DNA of 64,000 nt from Paenibacillus radicibacter. Lineage in GTDB: Bacteria > Bacillota > Bacilli > Paenibacillales > NBRC-103111. Of this stretch, positions 57,101 through 64,000 are shown piece after piece; the first letter of the stretch is position 1, and each line of letters opens with the position of its first letter. A program made the translations under genes and the position numbers. The stretch lies in the NCBI RefSeq assembly GCF_024721995.1, contig NZ_JANQBC010000004.1, positions 293,295-357,294 on the forward strand, read 5' to 3'. The notes beneath the pieces are model-generated. The model did no database searches. It was not told where the DNA came from and was given only the letters and a program-made list of their open reading frames with translations.

Positions 57101-60100
57101 AGGTTATGCGAAATATCCGATTTCGTATTGTTAAATTCAACAAGTAATTGATGCTTGTCGCAATCCGATAATAGTTCGATGCATCCAATTGGTGTAGTGG
57201 CCTCTTGTGTTATGGATTCCAGCCATAGAAGGAATTGCTTGGCCCAACGTTCTACGGTTGACGAGTGGAATAATTCACCAGAATATTCAAACCGGAAGGC
57301 AATGTCCGTCTTCAGTTCCATGGCCGTCAATGTTAAATCGAACTGTGCAATCGGATGGTCGGAAGGATATGCACTGACGCTCAGTTCACCAGACATCGAA
57401 TCCGAATCAAGCATTTCCTCCATAGTGAACATCGCATCGAAAATTGCTGTTCGGCTCGGATCACGCTGAATACCGAGTTGTCTGACTAAGTCTTCAAACG
57501 GATAATCTTGGTGCTCATAAGCCGACAATGAGGTTTGCTTCACTTCGTGCAAATAGGAAACAAATGATTTATTCGCTTCTGGAAAACTGCGGATGGCTAA
57601 CGTATTGACGAACATACCTACGATATTGGCTACCTCCGAGCGCGATCTGCCCGACGATACGGTACCGACGATAATCTCTTCTTGATTCGTTATACGGGAC
57701 AAATAGGCACTGTAAGCTGCAAGCAAAACCATATAAAGTGTCGTTCCGGTTTGTTGTGCCAACCGACGAAGCGCTTCTGTAAGCCTGGCATCAGCCTGGC
57801 AAATCATCTGCTTGCCCTCGAAGCTGCGAACTGCAGGCCTCGGCTCATCTGTCGGTAAATCCAGGATTGGAAGCTCCCCAGAAAAGACTTCTAACCAGAA
57901 AGCTTCCTGTGCATCCCGTTCTTTCGAACCCTCTTGTCCTTGCTGCCATACCGCATAATCTTTGTATTCCAAACGATGCTCCGGCAACGAATTGCCCCTA
58001 TAATGCTCATAGAATTCTTGCTCCAGAATTTGCAGAGACACACCGTCACTAACAATATGATGGATATCCATTAGTAGAATATGGCGCTGTTCCCCGATGC
58101 AAATGACACTTACCCGATAGAGCGGCGCAGATGCCAAATCGAAAGGACGTATAAACTGGCGGATGAGAACCGGAACATCTTTTTCCTCCGCTTCGACAAA
58201 GTGAACGTCGAAATCGACCTGGGCATGAATTCGCTGGGCGAGCTCTCCATCGCTGAGTTCAAAGGAGGTTCGCAAAGAGGCATGGCGTTCCACCAAGTAT
58301 GTACATGTACTTGCTAACCGTTGCCGATCCAGCTTACCTTCAAGCAGCAATACATTCGGCATATTATAGGCTGCATGGGCAGAATCAAGTTGATGAAGCA
58401 AATATATTCTTTTTTGCGCAGAGGACACGGGATAGACTTCGCTCTTCTCCGCTTGCGAAATCGCGGTGTATTCATTACCGCCTAGCGTTGCAATCACCTT
58501 TGCCAACCCCTCTATCGTTGGCGATTGAAACACTTCCCGCAGCGGCACATTCAGCTTCAGTTCCTGATGAATGCGGGATACCAACGCTGTAGCTTTCAGA
58601 GAGTGACCGCCAATCTCGAAGAAATTGTCGCGAATACCTACACGCGTCAGGCGCAATACATCCTGCCAGATCACGGCAAGCTTTACTTCCAGTTCGCTCA
58701 CAGGTGCTACGTAGAACATGTTGCCATCTTCATGGTCTGGTGCAGGCAGTGCTTTCCTGTCTACTTTGCCGTTCGGAGTCAAAGGCATCCGATCCATTCG
58801 GACAAAGTGCGACGGAATCATAAAGTGAGGCAGGGTCTTCGCCAAAGTTTCCCGCATAGCGGGTATGTTAAGCTCTTCACCTGCTACCACGTACGCGCAT
58901 AAATACCGCTCTCCCTGCTGTTCCTCCCGTATGATGGATGCCGCTTCCCGCACAGATTCGATCTGTAGCAGCCTGGACTCCACCTCTCCCAGCTCCACGC
59001 GGTAACCGCGCAATTGCACCTGGTTGTCGATCCGGCCCATATATTCGATATTGCCGTCTGGCATCCATCGGACCAAGTCGCCTGTCCGGTATAATTTCTC
59101 ACCTGACACAAACGGATTAACGATGAATTTCTCCGTGCTAAGCTCCTGCTTCCGGTAGTATCCACGTGCCACGCCAGCGCCCCCGATGACCAATTCCCCC
59201 GGCACGCCGATGGGCTGCAGTTGCACACGATCATTGACCACATACATATGCATGTTCGGCATCGGCTTGCCAATCGGCACATACCCCGCGCTTGGCAGCT
59301 TGTCCAGTGTTTCCTCATAATAGCTCGTATCTATGCTCGCTTCGGTCACGCCATACACGTTCAGAATTCGAATATGCGCCCCGAACCGACTTTGTAGCTT
59401 GGTATATTCTTCAACGGAGCAGCTATCCGAACTGACAATAACTACCTGCAGGTCCTGCAGATCGATTCCTTGCTCCTGCACATATTCGAATAACGGCGTA
59501 ATCAGCGCCGGCGTTGACTCGAAGATCGTGATGCCACGTTCTTGTATGAGCTTCACCAGTCCCGGGATATCGGCCCTCACTTCCTCCGGACATATGACGC
59601 ATTGTCCGCCATTCGCGAAAGCACGCGCCAGATCCCCCGTAAACACGTCGAAGGAAAAGCTCGCCATTTGCAGCAATCTCACTGGGAATTGATCCAATTG
59701 ATAGATCGTTTGATAGGCCATAGCTACGTTGACGAAGCTCCGGTGCTCGATCATAACGCCTTTGGGATTGCCCGTCGTCCCCGATGTATAGATAACGTAG
59801 GCCAAATCCTCCGGCCCGCCCACAAGCTCAACATTGTCAGAACTCTCCGCCGCCTCCAGACATCCATCCTCAAAGTAAAGCACTTCTCCGCTGAAGCCAG
59901 CACCTTCGAATAGCTCCTCCTCCGCATAACCACCAGTGAGCAACTCCGTGATTTGCCCTTGCAGTTCACGCTGTGTCAGCAGCAATGGAGCATGGCTATC
60001 ACGCAGCAGATAAGCGATTCGCCCCAATGGATAGGTGGGATCAATCGGAAGATACGCCCCGCCTGCCTTCATGACAGCCAGTACCCCAATGACCGTATCC

Positions 60101-61098
60101 GCGGAGCGACGCGCCATAATCCCTACGATCGTCTCACGCTCTACGCCTTTGGCTTGCAACAAACGAGCCAATCGATTGGCCTGCGCATTCAAAGCCGCAT
60201 ACGTCCATTCCGCATCCCCGACGATAAGTGCTACTTGATCAGGCGTCTTCCTAACCTGATCTTCAAATATTTCGTGAAACGTCTTGCTCCCCGTTTCATA
60301 CGCTGCGGAGGTATCGTTAAATCCAACCAGGATTTGTTCCCGCTCATCATCGGACAGCAGCTCAATGTCTCCTAATACGACGTCTGGCTCATGGAGGACT
60401 TTCTCTAAGTACACCTCAAAATGATCTGCGATTTGCTTGATCATGCGATCGGAATAATGGCTCGTTTCATATTCGATTTGCAAGGTCAACCTTTCATCAC
60501 AAGTCAAAAAGGAAAAGGTCGCAAGTGAGCCAACGTCAGCTTGATAGGAAACATCATGAATAGCATCCAACCTTACTATCGTTGAACAATTAGGCAGCCC
60601 CTCTGCCGTCTCTGGCAAATGAAGATGCTCCGCTACGATCGCGAAAGGAAAGTTTTGATGCTCGTTAGCAGCTAACACAGTTTCTTTCATGCGGTCCAAC
60701 CACTGTTTGAACGTTAATGAGGAATCATAGCTTGTTTTTAATAGCACGAATTGATTCATTCGTTCTTCAACCTGTTCTTGCTGCGCGAATGTCGGCATAC
60801 CCACGATAACAGTGGCTTCTCCCGTATACTTCGATAACAAATACTTAACGCCTGATACTAAAATCATATAGCGCGCAATATTTGACTTGTTAGAAATCCT
60901 GTCTATCTTCTCTATCAGCTGCGACGGAATTTCAAGCGAATATTTCCCAGCTCTCTCGTCGGATTGGACGACCAGCTCCTCTTTGAGGAAACCGGATACA
61001 ACATCATCTTGTTGAAGCAACTGTAACCAATACTGTTTTTCTTTATCGAACTGACCACTTGCGAGCAAAATATGTTGAAAGAGCATATCTGACATCAT
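48196..61098 (-). CDS. Four-module NRPS with thioesterase, starting with a half C domain
   Basis: 4300 residues. Layout (approximate residues): half C domain lacking HHxxxDG (1-255); A1 (275-790), PCP (Ser 833); C2 (885-1330), A2 (1335-1830), PCP (1868); C3 (1927-2370), A3 (2372-2860), PCP (2900); C4 (2958-3410), A4 (3413-3910), PCP (3950); thioesterase (4017-4300, GWSIGG nucleophile at 4083, late VGDHYSMF His). C2-C4 have intact HHIxxDG. No epimerase or methyltransferase domain. Hand-read specificity codes: A1 DVGEISVID (diaminobutyrate/ornithine type), A2 DGSMTGEIG (weakly Tyr-like), A3 DGDFYGMVT (unassigned), A4 DGFFLGMVY (isoleucine type). The start follows GGAGG and lies 16 bp after the preceding NRPS stop. 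Confidence 0.95.
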   Translation of the reverse strand: MMSDMLFQHILLASGQFDKEKQYWLQLLQQDDVVSGFLKEELVVQSDERAGKYSLEIPSQLIEKIDRISNKSNIARYMILVSGVKYLLSKYTGEATVIVGMPTFAQQEQVEERMNQFVLLKTSYDSSLTFKQWLDRMKETVLAANEHQNFPFAIVAEHLHLPETAEGLPNCSTIVRLDAIHDVSYQADVGSLATFSFLTCDERLTLQIEYETSHYSDRMIKQIADHFEVYLEKVLHEPDVVLGDIELLSDDEREQILVGFNDTSAAYETGSKTFHEIFEDQVRKTPDQVALIVGDAEWTYAALNAQANRLARLLQAKGVERETIVGIMARRSADTVIGVLAVMKAGGAYLPIDPTYPLGRIAYLLRDSHAPLLLTQRELQGQITELLTGGYAEEELFEGAGFSGEVLYFEDGCLEAAESSDNVELVGGPEDLAYVIYTSGTTGNPKGVMIEHRSFVNVAMAYQTIYQLDQFPVRLLQMASFSFDVFTGDLARAFANGGQCVICPEEVRADIPGLVKLIQERGITIFESTPALITPLFEYVQEQGIDLQDLQVVIVSSDSCSVEEYTKLQSRFGAHIRILNVYGVTEASIDTSYYEETLDKLPSAGYVPIGKPMPNMHMYVVNDRVQLQPIGVPGELVIGGAGVARGYYRKQELSTEKFIVNPFVSGEKLYRTGDLVRWMPDGNIEYMGRIDNQVQLRGYRVELGEVESRLLQIESVREAASIIREEQQGERYLCAYVVAGEELNIPAMRETLAKTLPHFMIPSHFVRMDRMPLTPNGKVDRKALPAPDHEDGNMFYVAPVSELEVKLAVIWQDVLRLTRVGIRDNFFEIGGHSLKATALVSRIHQELKLNVPLREVFQSPTIEGLAKVIATLGGNEYTAISQAEKSEVYPVSSAQKRIYLLHQLDSAHAAYNMPNVLLLEGKLDRQRLASTCTYLVERHASLRTSFELSDGELAQRIHAQVDFDVHFVEAEEKDVPVLIRQFIRPFDLASAPLYRVSVICIGEQRHILLMDIHHIVSDGVSLQILEQEFYEHYRGNSLPEHRLEYKDYAVWQQGQEGSKERDAQEAFWLEVFSGELPILDLPTDEPRPAVRSFEGKQMICQADARLTEALRRLAQQTGTTLYMVLLAAYSAYLSRITNQEEIIVGTVSSGRSRSEVANIVGMFVNTLAIRSFPEANKSFVSYLHEVKQTSLSAYEHQDYPFEDLVRQLGIQRDPSRTAIFDAMFTMEEMLDSDSMSGELSVSAYPSDHPIAQFDLTLTAMELKTDIAFRFEYSGELFHSSTVERWAKQFLLWLESITQEATTPIGCIELLSDCDKHQLLVEFNNTKSDISHNLTIHGLFEEQAELQPDHPAVICGEASLTFGQLNHRANRLARVLQEKGVTADSVVGIMVERSVEMIVGLLGILKAGGAYLPIDPSYPDERVKYLLTDSGAEWLITQTGLQHKADVSIDMVYLDVLEKKPIGAEDRVNLEPTVTPNHLAYVIYTSGTTGMPKGVMVEHRSVMNYLTWRIREYGFNSSHRMVQLFSFAFDGFLSSFFAPLLAGSASILLQDEVAKDPLVIRKAIINYGVTHFMCVPSLYAALMECMSVEDSYSLKLITLGGEALQQRLVDQHNLKYGHIELTNEYGPTENSIGGSITRNVQLDRPITIGRPITNNRMYILSADDRLSPIGVVGELCIGGAGLTRGYRNQPELTASKFVANPYVPGTLMYRTGDLAKWLPDGRIEYVGRADEQVKIRGYRIELTEIQSGMLLIAGVEEVVVTVFTDDCGVRHLCGYFTADELVTIEYVRSALASLLPQYMIPSYFVRLDNIPLTSNGKVDRKLLPIPNGTLGSKNRAVAPRTPLEEELVQMWEELLETQPIGIQDNFFELGGHSLKAMMLVARIYKRLHLEVSLTSVFQAPTIEALAHLLQSKHQSGFAPIVPAPESELYPVSSAQKRLYILRQLEGAEESYNMPAAFLIESALDVQRLNNACTQLMHRHESLRTSFEMVDGEAFQRVHTAVGFKLEYGDATEEEIHSLLKSFVRPFDLERAPLWRVALYQVAGDRCLLLMDMHHIISDGVSINLMMEELIRLYNGDVIQPLPLQYKDYAYWQQEMLQSEVMDKQEAYWLESLSGQLPVLSLPTDYPHPAVQSFIGGEVEFAIDRETTADLYRIGQKTGATLFMVLFSAYNAFLSRMAGQEEMIMGTVISGRPSVDVEGIVGMFVNTLAIRTFPAADKSFATYLQEVKQTLLGAYENQDYPFEELVKKRVAERDMSRNPLFDTMFTLTHKREGQDHGVRMIPLSFEHPVTQFELTLSAVEGEDTLSFSFEYSAALFKRETIERWKDLFSQWLTSLVKEVGLPMASIDLLTPQEKHRLLVEFNDTSIDYPVEKTTHQLFENQVERTPDCIALKYDTTQISYRALNEKANRLARTLRRKGVKPETIVAIMEERSVDMIVGVLAVLKAGGAYVPIDPDYPQDRIDYMLEDSKASIILTRSRFLQDRIYDGTVLDLAEEALYAEDGSNLEVVSEMHHLAYFIYTSGSTGKPKGVMNEHGNLAAYLYTFIQQFQLNHQDKVLHLQSVSFDGAVDEMYLALLCGGTVCIANKKEGLDTDLLEAIIERENITVLFCSSLLLSELNQRLSPSHPIRLFYPGGDVVKPSYYSNLTDRLVYNMYGPTEATVTTTYYNCMESCGHNVPIGKPMPNKQVYILGPQGQVQPIGVPGEIYVAGVGLARGYLNQPELTEAKFVANPFVPGDKMYRTGDFARWLPDGNVEYLGRMDQQVKIRGYRVELGEIEAQLYMHQSINEAIVLADENSEGDKILVAYIVAEDRQTNAFWRQYLAQTLPYFMVPSVIIQLDEMPLTPNGKIDRKALISIRTTADEEAAYSAPLDTIEVKLVEIWEDILGRDRISRTDHFFELGGHSLKAMAVVKQVSQQFQVHMPLSQVFKLPVLQDQAMFIRSHEASVYTQIDLVEKRDVYPLSSAQKRMFILHQMQPTSIVYNMPDALLIEGNLDINLMEQAMRKLIERHESLRTSFIRVDTEPVQRIEDEVIFALTYRKLEHAINHITDIEIAMAGTMKTFVQPFDLEIAPLFRAELIQVNPNQHILLLDMHHIIGDGLSNDILMDELGSLYSGEHLPELPLQYKDYSVWQNKLTAEGELDKQEAYWLSQFAGSLPVIQLLTDHPRPKVPNNQGDSIQFSIDEALTMGLRRLATETGATLNMVLLAGYTILLHVYTGQEDIVVGTPVAGRLHADLDKIVGMFVNTLAIRSQPTNKHSILSFIREMKRISLQAYENQSYPFEDLVKKVVSAREANRNPLFDTMFTLQSAETDVLPRMSLPVRSLDIHVKTVKVDLTWTAKERNADGIRFDIEYATALFERSTIERMGQHLVHIMNNMVNRPNEMLSDITLIDEDEKQQVCEIFNNTKTAYPRHQSLTSLFEEQVEKTSERVAVVFGEEKLTYRELNEKSNQAAGALLEKGIQPGGIIAILMDRSLDMITAIMAVLKTGNAYLPIDPEYPQERIQYMLQDSGTRLLLTREAVFSQATFVLGSLVEIVMLDAIKLGKQETGPVIVPREGSDLAYVMYTSGTTGKPKGIMTTHANVTRVVKRTNYMEIGEDDIVASLSNYAFDGFTFDFFGALLNGATLVVVQKSDILDIHQLSRILIDQRITIMFVTTALFNLLVDTRLDSLTQLRKILFGGERVSVNHVRNALAAVGAGKIIHMYGPTESTVYATFYPVDEIAADAVTIPIGKPLSNTEAYILGVGGQLMPIGITGELCLAGDGLAVGYLNLPEMTAEKFVPHPLESDRLIYKTGDLARFLPDGNIEFMDRIDHQVKIRGHRIELGEIESRMLELQALKEATVLIFEKAGEKSLCAYYVTDSLITESKIREELTKRLPEYMVPTYFVPLAKMPLTPNGKIDRRALPEPTVVAHVPLREEAKPKNKMEEALLAIWKKILVKDDIGIHNNFFEIGGHSLLATKLAFDIFDELKVNFPLVEIFNRPTVHKLAEFVSMLLPASEQREQDEQLLLLKEGTEENKHLFFIHAGDGEAEPYVPFSQYLSDSFQCWAIKVASLQDHEPAPLTIEEIARSYVDKIRRIQPDGSYYLAGWSIGGTIAFEIARRLEELGCTVGFIGMFDSPFVEGDVVDAVEANSFEYAAEMELLVKMFEPYIHLPLVERLLEHTAGSEQVWNTFLTWAEKEQVSKELLTMLLSNKKLIANMPELENCKSLPELVKIYNVCRSLTYARDHYVAANRIEARLDFFQALTSPVEHMGMKWRALSAQPIIIHEVVGDHYSMFRIPLLQGLASTFDCALMDTVFAINRE
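58601..60000. repeat. Duplicated NRPS module segment, copy 1
   Basis: This segment matches 62601-64000 at a constant offset of 4000 bases. From 59270 to 60000 I found no difference in 731 bp; from 58601 to 59269 differences are scattered (most dense around 58940-59220). Before 58601 the copies diverge abruptly. It covers the PCP, the A-domain C-terminal part and the substrate-pocket region. Confidence 0.92.
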
Positions 61099-61114
61099 TT
61101 AACCTCCAAGGTTG

Positions 61115-64000
61115 TTAAAAAATAAACTCAATCGGCTGATCCACAGTATTATTTAAAAGTTTGAATGTTTGAAGGTGGATATCCTTGATCTGAACCTCCA
61201 CATTTGCGGTAATCGTCTGGAGAATGACTATCCAATCGGTACTCATTCGTTGAACGGTTTCCTTCTTGAATAACGATGTCACGAAATCCAGTGTACAATA
61301 CAGGGAATTTTCCAACTCTACTACATCCAAAGAGAGATCAAAAAGCGATATAGCAAAAGGAAGCGGAAAGTAACTCATGGCGACATCTGAAAGTTTCTTC
61401 ACTTGATTTTCCGTATTATGCAGTGCAAATAAGGTATCAAAGATCGGATTTCTACTTAAATCCCTCTTCAGACCCAACTTCTCTACCAAAATATCAAACG
61501 GATAATCTTGATGCTCGTACGCAGCGAGCGTTGTTTGCTTCATATCTTGAAGAAAATCGGATGCTGTTTTTTCTCCTGAAAGTGCCGTTCTAATAACCAA
61601 CGTATTGACAAACATACCGACAATTGGCTCTATGTCTGCATGAGATCTTCCGGCAATGAGAGAGCCCACTCGAATATCTTCTTGTCCGGTATATTTATGG
61701 AGTAAGATATGGTAAGCACACATCAGCACCATGTATAACGTTGTTCCCGTTTGAATAGACAAGTCTCTGAGTCTATCAGTGAGATCCTTCTCAATGCTGA
61801 ACGCTACCGTATCGCCGGAAAAGCTTTGAACGGAGGATCGCGGATAGTCAGTAGGTACATTTAGCGTATTTAGTTCTCCTGCCATAGCAGACAACCAATA
61901 ATTTTCATGAACCTTGAAAGCTTTACTATTTAAATAATTCTGCTCCCAAACCGCATAGTCTTTATATTGAATGTCCAGCTCGGGCAAATCTTTCTCCGCA
62001 TAAAGCTCGCCGAGCTCATGATGAATGATTTCAAGTGAAAAACCGTCAGAAATAATATGATTCATGTCCAGCAGCAGTAAGTGACGCTCTTCCGATATAG
62101 TAATGAGTTCAATTCGAAACAGCGGTGCTTGTCCTAAATCGAACGGTTTAACGAAAGCTTTAACCATAGCACCTAGCTGTTCTTCTGTTGAATGCCTATA
62201 CCGGACCTGAAAATCTACGGCAGGATGAATTCGTTGTAACAGCACGCCGTTTATCATCTCGAATGATGTACGCAAGGTCTCATGTCGTTCGATCAATGTG
62301 ACCAAGGCTCTTTCCAAACGCCCTCGTGCAAGCCTTCCCTCAAGCATCATCGCATGTGGCATATTGTAGATTAGCTCTGACCCTGGCATTTGCTGCAGCA
62401 CATAGAGGCGCTTTTGTGCCGAGGAGAGCGGGTAATAATCACAGTAATCCGCCTTTGCGATGGTTGCAAAAGGGTTGCCCTTCAGCCCTTCAATCACGAG
62501 AGCCAGCCCTTCTATCGTAGGTGATAAGAATACTTCTCGAAGCGGCAGTTGGACATTCAGTTCCTTATGAATTCGCGAAGTCATCGCGGTGGCTCTTAGC
62601 GAGTGACCGCCAATCTCGAAGAAATTGTCGCGAATACCTACACGCGTCAGGCGCAATACATCCTGCCAGATCACGGCAAGCTTTACTTCCAGTTCGCTCA
62701 CAGGTGCCACGTAGAACATGTTGCCATCTTCTCGGTCTGGTGCAGGCAGTGTCTTCCTGTCTACTTTGCCGTTTGGCGTCAAAGGCATCCGATCCATTCG
62801 GACAAAGTGCGACGGAATCATAAAGTGAGGCAGTGTCTTCGCCAAAGTTTCCCGCATAGCGGGTATGTTAAGCTCTTCACCTGCTACCACGTACGCGCAT
62901 AAATACCGCTCTCCCTGCTGTTCCTCCCGTATGATGGCTGCCGCTTCCCGCACAGATTCGATCTGCAGCAGCCTCGACTCCACCTCACCCAGCTCCACGC
63001 GGTAACCGCGCAATTGCACCTGGTTGTCGATCCGGCCCAAATATTCAATATTGCCGTCCGACATCCACCGGACCAAGTCGCCTGTCCGGTATAGGTTCTC
63101 ACCCGACACGAACGGATTAACGATGAACTTCTCCGCGCTGAGCTCTGGCTTCCGGTAGTATCCCCGCGCCACACCAACGCCCCCGATGACCAATTCCCCC
63201 GGCACACCGATGGGCTGCAGTTGCACACGATCATTGATCACATACATATGCATGTTCGGCATCGGCTTTCCAATCGGCACATACCCCGCGCTTGGCAGCT
63301 TGTCCAGTGTTTCCTCATAATAGCTCGTATCTATGCTCGCTTCGGTCACGCCATACACGTTCAGAATTCGAATATGCGCCCCGAACCGACTTTGTAGCTT
63401 GGTATATTCTTCAACGGAGCAGCTATCCGAACTGACAATAACTACCTGCAGGTCCTGCAGATCGATTCCTTGCTCCTGCACATATTCGAATAACGGCGTA
63501 ATCAGCGCCGGCGTTGACTCGAAGATCGTGATGCCACGTTCTTGTATGAGCTTCACCAGTCCCGGGATATCGGCCCTCACTTCCTCCGGACATATGACGC
63601 ATTGTCCGCCATTCGCGAAAGCACGCGCCAGATCCCCCGTAAACACGTCGAAGGAAAAGCTCGCCATTTGCAGCAATCTCACTGGGAATTGATCCAATTG
63701 ATAGATCGTTTGATAGGCCATAGCTACGTTGACGAAGCTCCGGTGCTCGATCATAACGCCTTTGGGATTGCCCGTCGTCCCCGATGTATAGATAACGTAG
63801 GCCAAATCCTCCGGCCCGCCCACAAGCTCAACATTGTCAGAACTCTCCGCCGCCTCCAGACATCCATCCTCAAAGTAAAGCACTTCTCCGCTGAAGCCAG
63901 CACCTTCGAATAGCTCCTCCTCCGCATAACCACCAGTGAGCAACTCCGTGATTTGCCCTTGCAGTTCACGCTGTGTCAGCAGCAATGGAGCATGGCTATC
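61115..64000 (-). CDS. NRPS ending A-PCP-C (5' part beyond the window)
   Basis: About 961 residues are visible in a frame that stays open to base 64000; the ATG near 63985 is internal to the adenylation domain. Visible domains: most of an A domain (FTSGTTGNPKG-type A3, code DVGEISVID as in A1 of the next protein), PCP (DNFFEIGGHSLRA at about 62610) and a full C domain (62440-61250) with NHIISDG, the first His of HHxxxDG being Asn. The protein ends about 50 residues after the C domain, with no following A domain, so the C domain must act on the aminoacyl group carried by the next protein. Confidence 0.94.
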   Translation of the reverse strand, partial: DSHAPLLLTQRELQGQITELLTGGYAEEELFEGAGFSGEVLYFEDGCLEAAESSDNVELVGGPEDLAYVIYTSGTTGNPKGVMIEHRSFVNVAMAYQTIYQLDQFPVRLLQMASFSFDVFTGDLARAFANGGQCVICPEEVRADIPGLVKLIQERGITIFESTPALITPLFEYVQEQGIDLQDLQVVIVSSDSCSVEEYTKLQSRFGAHIRILNVYGVTEASIDTSYYEETLDKLPSAGYVPIGKPMPNMHMYVINDRVQLQPIGVPGELVIGGVGVARGYYRKPELSAEKFIVNPFVSGENLYRTGDLVRWMSDGNIEYLGRIDNQVQLRGYRVELGEVESRLLQIESVREAAAIIREEQQGERYLCAYVVAGEELNIPAMRETLAKTLPHFMIPSHFVRMDRMPLTPNGKVDRKTLPAPDREDGNMFYVAPVSELEVKLAVIWQDVLRLTRVGIRDNFFEIGGHSLRATAMTSRIHKELNVQLPLREVFLSPTIEGLALVIEGLKGNPFATIAKADYCDYYPLSSAQKRLYVLQQMPGSELIYNMPHAMMLEGRLARGRLERALVTLIERHETLRTSFEMINGVLLQRIHPAVDFQVRYRHSTEEQLGAMVKAFVKPFDLGQAPLFRIELITISEERHLLLLDMNHIISDGFSLEIIHHELGELYAEKDLPELDIQYKDYAVWEQNYLNSKAFKVHENYWLSAMAGELNTLNVPTDYPRSSVQSFSGDTVAFSIEKDLTDRLRDLSIQTGTTLYMVLMCAYHILLHKYTGQEDIRVGSLIAGRSHADIEPIVGMFVNTLVIRTALSGEKTASDFLQDMKQTTLAAYEHQDYPFDILVEKLGLKRDLSRNPIFDTLFALHNTENQVKKLSDVAMSYFPLPFAISLFDLSLDVVELENSLYCTLDFVTSLFKKETVQRMSTDWIVILQTITANVEVQIKDIHLQTFKLLNNTVDQPIEFIF
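62601..64000. repeat. Duplicated NRPS module segment, copy 2 (continues beyond the window)
   Basis: Partner of 58601-60000 with the same orientation. Identity is complete from 63270 to the window edge, so the true upstream end of the shared block is not visible. Confidence 0.92.

Overview
The window looks like a Paenibacillus-type Firmicute chromosome. The support is moderate-to-low GC, strong AGGAGG ribosome sites with frequent TTG and GTG starts, three ECF sigma / DUF4179 pairs, an XpaC-TelA operon, an OpuC-type osmolyte transporter with a BusR-like regulator, and two large non-ribosomal peptide (NRPS) loci. No rRNA, tRNA, CRISPR array, insertion sequence or prophage was seen.

Region 1 (1-14324, minus strand, leaves the window at base 1) is a hybrid PKS/NRPS operon. 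In transcription order it holds an argininosuccinate-lyase-like enzyme, an SbnA/cysteine-synthase-like PLP enzyme, an ATP-grasp ligase, a threonine aldolase, a trans-acting malonyl transferase and a giant synthetase. The synthetase reads acyl-AMP ligase, ACP, KS, ACP, aminotransferase, C, adenylation remnant, PCP, C. This is the layout used to start iturin/mycosubtilin with a beta-amino fatty acid, but the first amino-acid module has lost its adenylation core. A divergent orphan response regulator (14615-15265) with Asn at the expected phosphorylation site is the likely local regulator.

Region 2 (15.3-48 kb) is a mosaic of small accessory operons. It includes oxidoreductases, DoxX, SRPBCC and DHFR-like proteins, three ECF sigma factors with membrane DUF4179 partners, a TelA / von Willebrand A / XpaC operon, a cytochrome P450, and a polysaccharide cassette (GT2, acyltransferase, GH18). 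It also has a deletion-scarred tetR/DHFR-like pair, a MerR/SRPBCC operon and an OpuC transporter with a putative c-di-AMP-responsive repressor. The most unusual gene (18941-19987) fuses an Xre-like helix-turn-helix to a degenerate F1-ATPase beta-subunit fold. It lies behind two matching 16-bp operators, next to an NhaK-like Na+/H+ antiporter.

Region 3 (46995->64000, minus strand, enters from beyond base 64000) is the end of a second NRPS operon: an NRPS ending in A-PCP-C, a four-module NRPS with thioesterase, and a cytochrome P450. Hand-read specificity codes suggest diaminobutyrate (or ornithine) twice, two uncertain residues, then isoleucine. The two cationic-residue adenylation domains are identical over at least 731 bp, indicating very recent module copying. 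The NRPS-NRPS junction is odd: a complete C domain ends one protein and only the C-terminal half of another C domain starts the next.
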